DNA of 21,179 nt. Source: Leucogyrophana mollusca. Lineage: Eukaryota; Basidiomycota; Agaricomycetes; Boletales. The position numbers were made by a program, and so were the translations under genes. The first letter of the stretch is position 1; the number at the start of each line of letters is the position of its first letter. Under the pieces are notes generated by a model. The model worked only from the letters and a program-made list of their open reading frames with translations, was not told the DNA's origin and did no database searches. The stretch covers positions 1 through 21,179 of the forward strand of contig MU266698.1 in assembly GCA_021014945.1 (NCBI GenBank). Reading direction: 5' to 3'. Positions 17,705-21,179 of this stretch are shown piece by piece.

Positions 17705-19048
17705 TCAGCCATTGTCGACTCCTTGTAACATTATGCCCGCTCGGGACATTTGTACCTGTAGCAACTTCTCGTCGTGTAAGTACATTCTACGCAACATGAT
17801 CACTGCCTTTCCAACATGCGGTGAGTCATCGCGTTCCACCCCCCAGATGAAACTCTGCGCGAGAAACCCTGTGCTGGTAGGGCGCGATGAGCACACCCAA
17901 CGCCCGAGGCGTCATCAGGGGGAACATGATGTTGTTGCTGGCTGTTCCCCTCACCAAAGTTTCGCTCGCGGTTCTCCCAACTTCTTTTCGTACCTTTCCT
18001 GCCTTACCGAAGGCCAGTACCTCAGGTCGAGCGAAGTAGCTGGAAAGGAGGATATGGTGGTGAGCACGTTCACGCTGACCGTATCTGCCGAATAGGATGG
18101 TATAGCCTTGTTGTATTGTGAGTCATCTGTGTACTCTTTCGTGTCACATTTCCAGCGTGACGGTGCTGACATTGTCTCTGACAGAACTCCATACACGCAG
18201 AAACGGGATCGATAGCGACGGCGTCAGAACAAAGCATCCAGGCAACGCCGCTATTGCAATATGTGACGACGGTTGAGTTTGTGCCGTTGGTGGGTGGGAT
18301 GGGGACTGGGTATTTGCGTTTCACTGCGAAACAAAACTTGAGAACCTGCATGAACGGACCGGATGTTCATGCCTCGTTCAACTGTTTCACACTGATAGTG
18401 GCCTCCACCTGGTTTCTATGAGGATGCGGGTTGTAAGGTGCGTTCGAGCTACCCGGTTCCTCTATGTACACTGACGTCGGCGCTTGGATCCTCACTCATT
18501 TTGCATACTCGAATCGATGATTCAACTTCTAAGGGCAAGAGACTCCGTAAGCACTATTATTGTTCGCCTACCCACCACGCGCGGTATCTGTGGTTTTTAG
18601 TGAAGCACAGTGGCTCGGTCGGCATGGGCACAATTACGAATTAAGCAGTCAAGGCGCACTGTCAAGGTTTGCCTCCACGATGCAGGATATTAGTTCTCTT
18701 TGCAAAAGAACGTGGTAGCTGACTGAGAAGTATCACGAAGAGTGGCACGCGAGTGAGGGCACCAGTGAGGCTCCCCAGCGAGGATGTATGAGATTTGGGA
18801 CCGCGAGATCAACAAGGATGGTATGTGTTTGTTATCAGAGATACGAATATGGGCAGGCGTTTTGGTCTGAGAACTGTGACAGCCTACGAGTCGAGGACCA
18901 ACCCTCGGCGTGCGACCCCTGGGCGGGTGGTGTCGTCACGTCGCCCAAAAAGGATAATCAAGATAAAGCGTGAACTCCGAGTCTGAAGCAAAAGGTTTCA
19001 ACAATCTTCTCTTCCTGACTTTGCGTTCGAAGCTTATCGCCGTCGACG
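17705..19048. other. Region with gene-like debris, no gene model supported
   Basis: A well-formed intron signature lies at 18118-18184 (GTGAGT, GCTGAC branch, CTGACAG, 67 bp). It is followed by an open, protein-like stretch (18185-18346) containing LLQYVTTVEFVPLVGGMGTG and YLRFTA. A second, very short intron-like segment (18060-18095, 36 bp) lies upstream. Joining these exons gives a stop at the second junction, so no continuous model works. Further on, PPGFYEDAGCK-type text (about 18405-18440) and a frame at 18795-18986 look protein-like but are isolated. This may be a decayed gene or two, or a gene whose exons I have not solved. Confidence 0.4.
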
Positions 19049-19822
19049 ATGCCTTCGAATCAGCTAGCGCCGTACCAAAAGGAGCTCCTCGAGCAAGCCG
19101 AGGCGGTCGGCGCGCTCAAGTTTGGTGAGTTCGTGCTCAAATCCGGTCGGTGAGTCAATTCAAGCTACGCATGTGAGCCAACACACAACTGGGCCGCGCA
19201 CACGACCAGAATATCACCGTATTTCTTCAATGCGGGACTCATGAGCACAGGTGCCATTCTAAACACCATCGCGAACGCCTACGCGTCCACCATCGTCTCC
19301 ACGTTCTCTTCATCTCCGCGCCCCATCGATGTCCTTTTCGGTCCTGCCTACAAAGGCATCTCACTTGCTGCTTGCACCGCTCTCGTCCTCGCCTCCTCCC
19401 ACGCGCAGTCCCTTGGCTTTGCGTACGACCGCAAGGAAGTGAAGGACCACGGCGAGGGCGGCCGCCTGGTCGGTGTGCCTGTCTCTGGACAGCGCGTGGT
19501 CATTTTAGACGACGTGATGACCGCGGGAACGGCGGTGCGTGGTGCGGTGGGGATGGTGAGGGCGGAAGGGGGGAAAGTGGTGGGGGTCGTGCAGTTGCTC
19601 GACCGAGAGGAGGTGGGCGGGGGAAAGGATGTAGATGTGAGGGTCGATGGGGAGAAGGTGAGGAGCACGGTGGATGATGTGGAGGAATTTTTGGGAGAGG
19701 GTGCAAGAGTTGTGAGCGTATTGAAGATGCGAGATTTGATGCTGTATTTGGAAGAGCGGGGGAAAACGGAGGATCTAGAAAAGATGAGGGAATATAGAGC
19801 GAGGTATGGAAGGAGAGATTAA
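19049..19822 (+). CDS. URA5: Orotate phosphoribosyltransferase
   Basis: Exons 19049-19149 and 19210-19822 with a 60-bp intron; 237 residues, close to the usual length of the fungal enzyme. It converts orotate and PRPP to orotidine 5'-monophosphate, the fifth step of de novo UMP synthesis, in the cytosol, normally as a dimer. Visible landmarks are the N-terminal helix and [21 protein letters not shown] (about residues 22-42, split by the intron), LFGPAYKGISLA (about 76-87), the YDRKEVKDHGEGG loop that carries catalytic Lys/His residues (about 110-122), and the PRPP-binding signature VVILDDVMTAGTAVR (about 130-144). The C-terminal third is written on a very G-rich coding strand (many GGG and GAG codons), unlike the C-rich first half. 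It converges on the nucleobase permease gene. Confidence 0.96.
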
Positions 19823-19896
19823 AGACATGAAAATTATTTAAAGTGGGGAAGCAAGGGAATGAGATAAAATCCCGCGAGCGGAGGTTGTAGTGCTCA

Positions 19897-19902
19897 AATA
19901 AA
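19897..19902 (+). terminator. AATAAA polyadenylation-type signal after URA5
   Basis: AATAAA lies 74 bp after the URA5 stop in AT-rich sequence and ends 42 bp before the stop codon of the converging permease gene, so the two 3' UTRs probably meet or overlap. Confidence 0.4.
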
Positions 19903-19944
19903 AACACTTCAATGCAAAATAACTCGAGAGCAACGCCTCATACT

Positions 19945-21179
19945 TTACACGTTAGTACCGTGGTTGGGTCCCCCCTTTTCGCTAATCCGCTGAAACTCAG
20001 CACCCCCTTCTGTTTCGCCAGGTTTACCCCCTGCGCGCTTGGACCTTCTATCCCACCACATCTCCCCTCCTCGGAATACACCATACACGATCCCCGAGAC
20101 TATAAACCCAACATACACGCCCAGATCCCCTGTGCCCATGCGAGCTATGGGCCCAATATACCACACCTGCGATATGAACGGGATAAGCGCACCGCATCCA
20201 CAGAAGAACGCTAAGACACCAGGGGCACTGCGAGGGAGGAGCGCGGGTGAGGCCCACGTGGTGATGGGGTACGCCGCTTCGGTGAAGGAGGCGCGTCGAC
20301 AGACGATGTGATCAACGATGACTATAGCAGCAAAGCAAGTGGACCAGTACCCGATCATACCTTCCCGCAAGCAAAGTCAGTTCGGCCGGGGAGCAATCAA
20401 TTGGAGGTATATAATTACTGAGGATGTCGACGAAAGTCGCGTAGAATTTTTTGGCACCAATGATCGCAACGGGGATTAGCCTGTATAATTTTCAGCTTGT
20501 GATCTCAAGAACGAATGACTACTTGCAGCAGCACTCACACTCCTTCCGATACAAGAACGTATACCCACCGCGGGACAGCCGAGAACCAGGGGTGGACAGC
20601 CATAAAGCTCGTGCTGAATGAGTACATGGAAGGAGCACAAGCACTAGGAATGCTCAGGGCTACAAGAACTGTCAAAAATTTCCCGAACCCGCCAACCGGT
20701 TCCAGTATAGCAGCGAATAAGCCGCCCACAGAAGAGCTCTCATCGAATCCCGCGTTCCATGCCGGTATGGCGGGCGCCGCCGCGGCGAAAGCTATGCCTA
20801 GGGTGTGTCCAGTGAACTGTAACGGGGTCAATTTCCTGGTTGCGGTTGCAGGATATAGCACGGGACTCACGCTCGAAGTAAACAGGCCAAGCCACGTATA
20901 GATGAAAATCCTCGCGCTTATCGGACAACCTTCGGTCAGTGCGAGGCCTCCATGGAGAAGCAGCTACCCTTACGAAGAGGCGGTTGGACTGTGATATACA
21001 CCATAGTCAGGCGTCAATGTACACCAACTGAGCACACTCGAGATAACGGTGGAGGCGAAAGAAACTACATCAGCAGTCGTAGGAGGCGGAACGGAGACAG
21101 ATTGGTTTGCGTGGAGCTGGGGATAACCAATTGCAAGCATTGCAATGAATGCAATCACGCTGGGTATCCAGGCTACAAG
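19945..21179 (-). CDS. NCS1-family purine-cytosine permease, C-terminal part (runs off right edge)
   Basis: Minus-strand exons in transcription order: 21179-20974, 20916-20871, 20816-20539, 20480-20419, 20360-19945; introns of 57, 54, 58 and 58 bp. Phases agree and give 335 residues to the TAA at 19947-19945; the N-terminal part lies beyond the window. Family landmarks of Fcy2-type nucleobase:cation symporters are present: a membrane segment AWIPSVIAFIAMLAIGYP, then SWCTLTPDYGVY (cf. the SDY motif region), APAIPAWNAGFDESSSVGGL, VGGFGKFLTVLVALS, MIGYWSTCFAAIVIVDH and SQVWYIGPIARM. It should be a polytopic plasma-membrane importer of cytosine or purines; the exact substrate cannot be told. Convergent with URA5, with 122 bp between stop codons. 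Confidence 0.92.

Noticed and set aside
19500..19907. 135-residue Pro/Ser-rich minus-strand frame
   Set aside because: Antisense shadow of the G-rich part of URA5.

Overview
The window looks like nuclear DNA of a basidiomycete fungus, most likely an Agaricomycete. Genes on both strands are cut by many short introns (about 49-111 bp, GT...AG, often with a CTNAY-like branch site). The recognisable families (arrestin-like, SLC35F transporter, F-box, NmrA-like, small secreted Cys-rich proteins, a large lineage-specific P-loop NTPase) are typical of that group. I see no tRNA, rRNA, CRISPR array or intact mobile element. All exon models below were read by eye; in every spliced model the exon phases add up to an open frame of whole codons, with one in-frame TGA issue noted in the NTPase gene.

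Layout, left to right. (1) A possible 5' end of a minus-strand gene runs off the left edge (1-94). (2) An arrestin-like gene of six exons (723-2738, +). (3) A small secreted six-cysteine protein (3422-3888, +), preceded by three GTTACC boxes spaced exactly 10 bp. (4) About 1.2 kb of apparent non-coding DNA. (5) A 14-exon SLC35F1/F2-type transporter (5101-7252, +). (6) A speculative tiny Cys-rich secreted ORF (7504-7761, +). (7) A 569-residue disordered Ser/Pro-rich protein (8070-9829, +) whose first exon is only 10 bp. (8) An intronless F-box gene (10606-12006, +). (9) A broken copy of a LENG1/CIR-N-type splicing-associated gene (about 12120-12650, +). (10) An NmrA-like Rossmann protein of five exons (12968-14042, +). 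(11) A minus-strand coding remnant tail to tail with it (14058-14370). (12) A large P-loop NTPase (14518-17704, +) with a divergent nuclease-like C-terminal region. (13) A 1.3 kb stretch with gene-like debris (17705-19048). (14) Orotate phosphoribosyltransferase (19049-19822, +), convergent with (15) the 3' part of an NCS1 nucleobase permease (19945-21179, -), which runs off the right edge.

Functionally the right end is a coherent pair: a de novo pyrimidine enzyme next to a nucleobase importer. The rest is a mix of conserved housekeeping-like genes (SLC35F, NmrA, F-box) and lineage-specific material (secreted protein, disordered protein, NTPase), with at least one clear pseudogene. The NTPase is the best candidate for poorly described biology.
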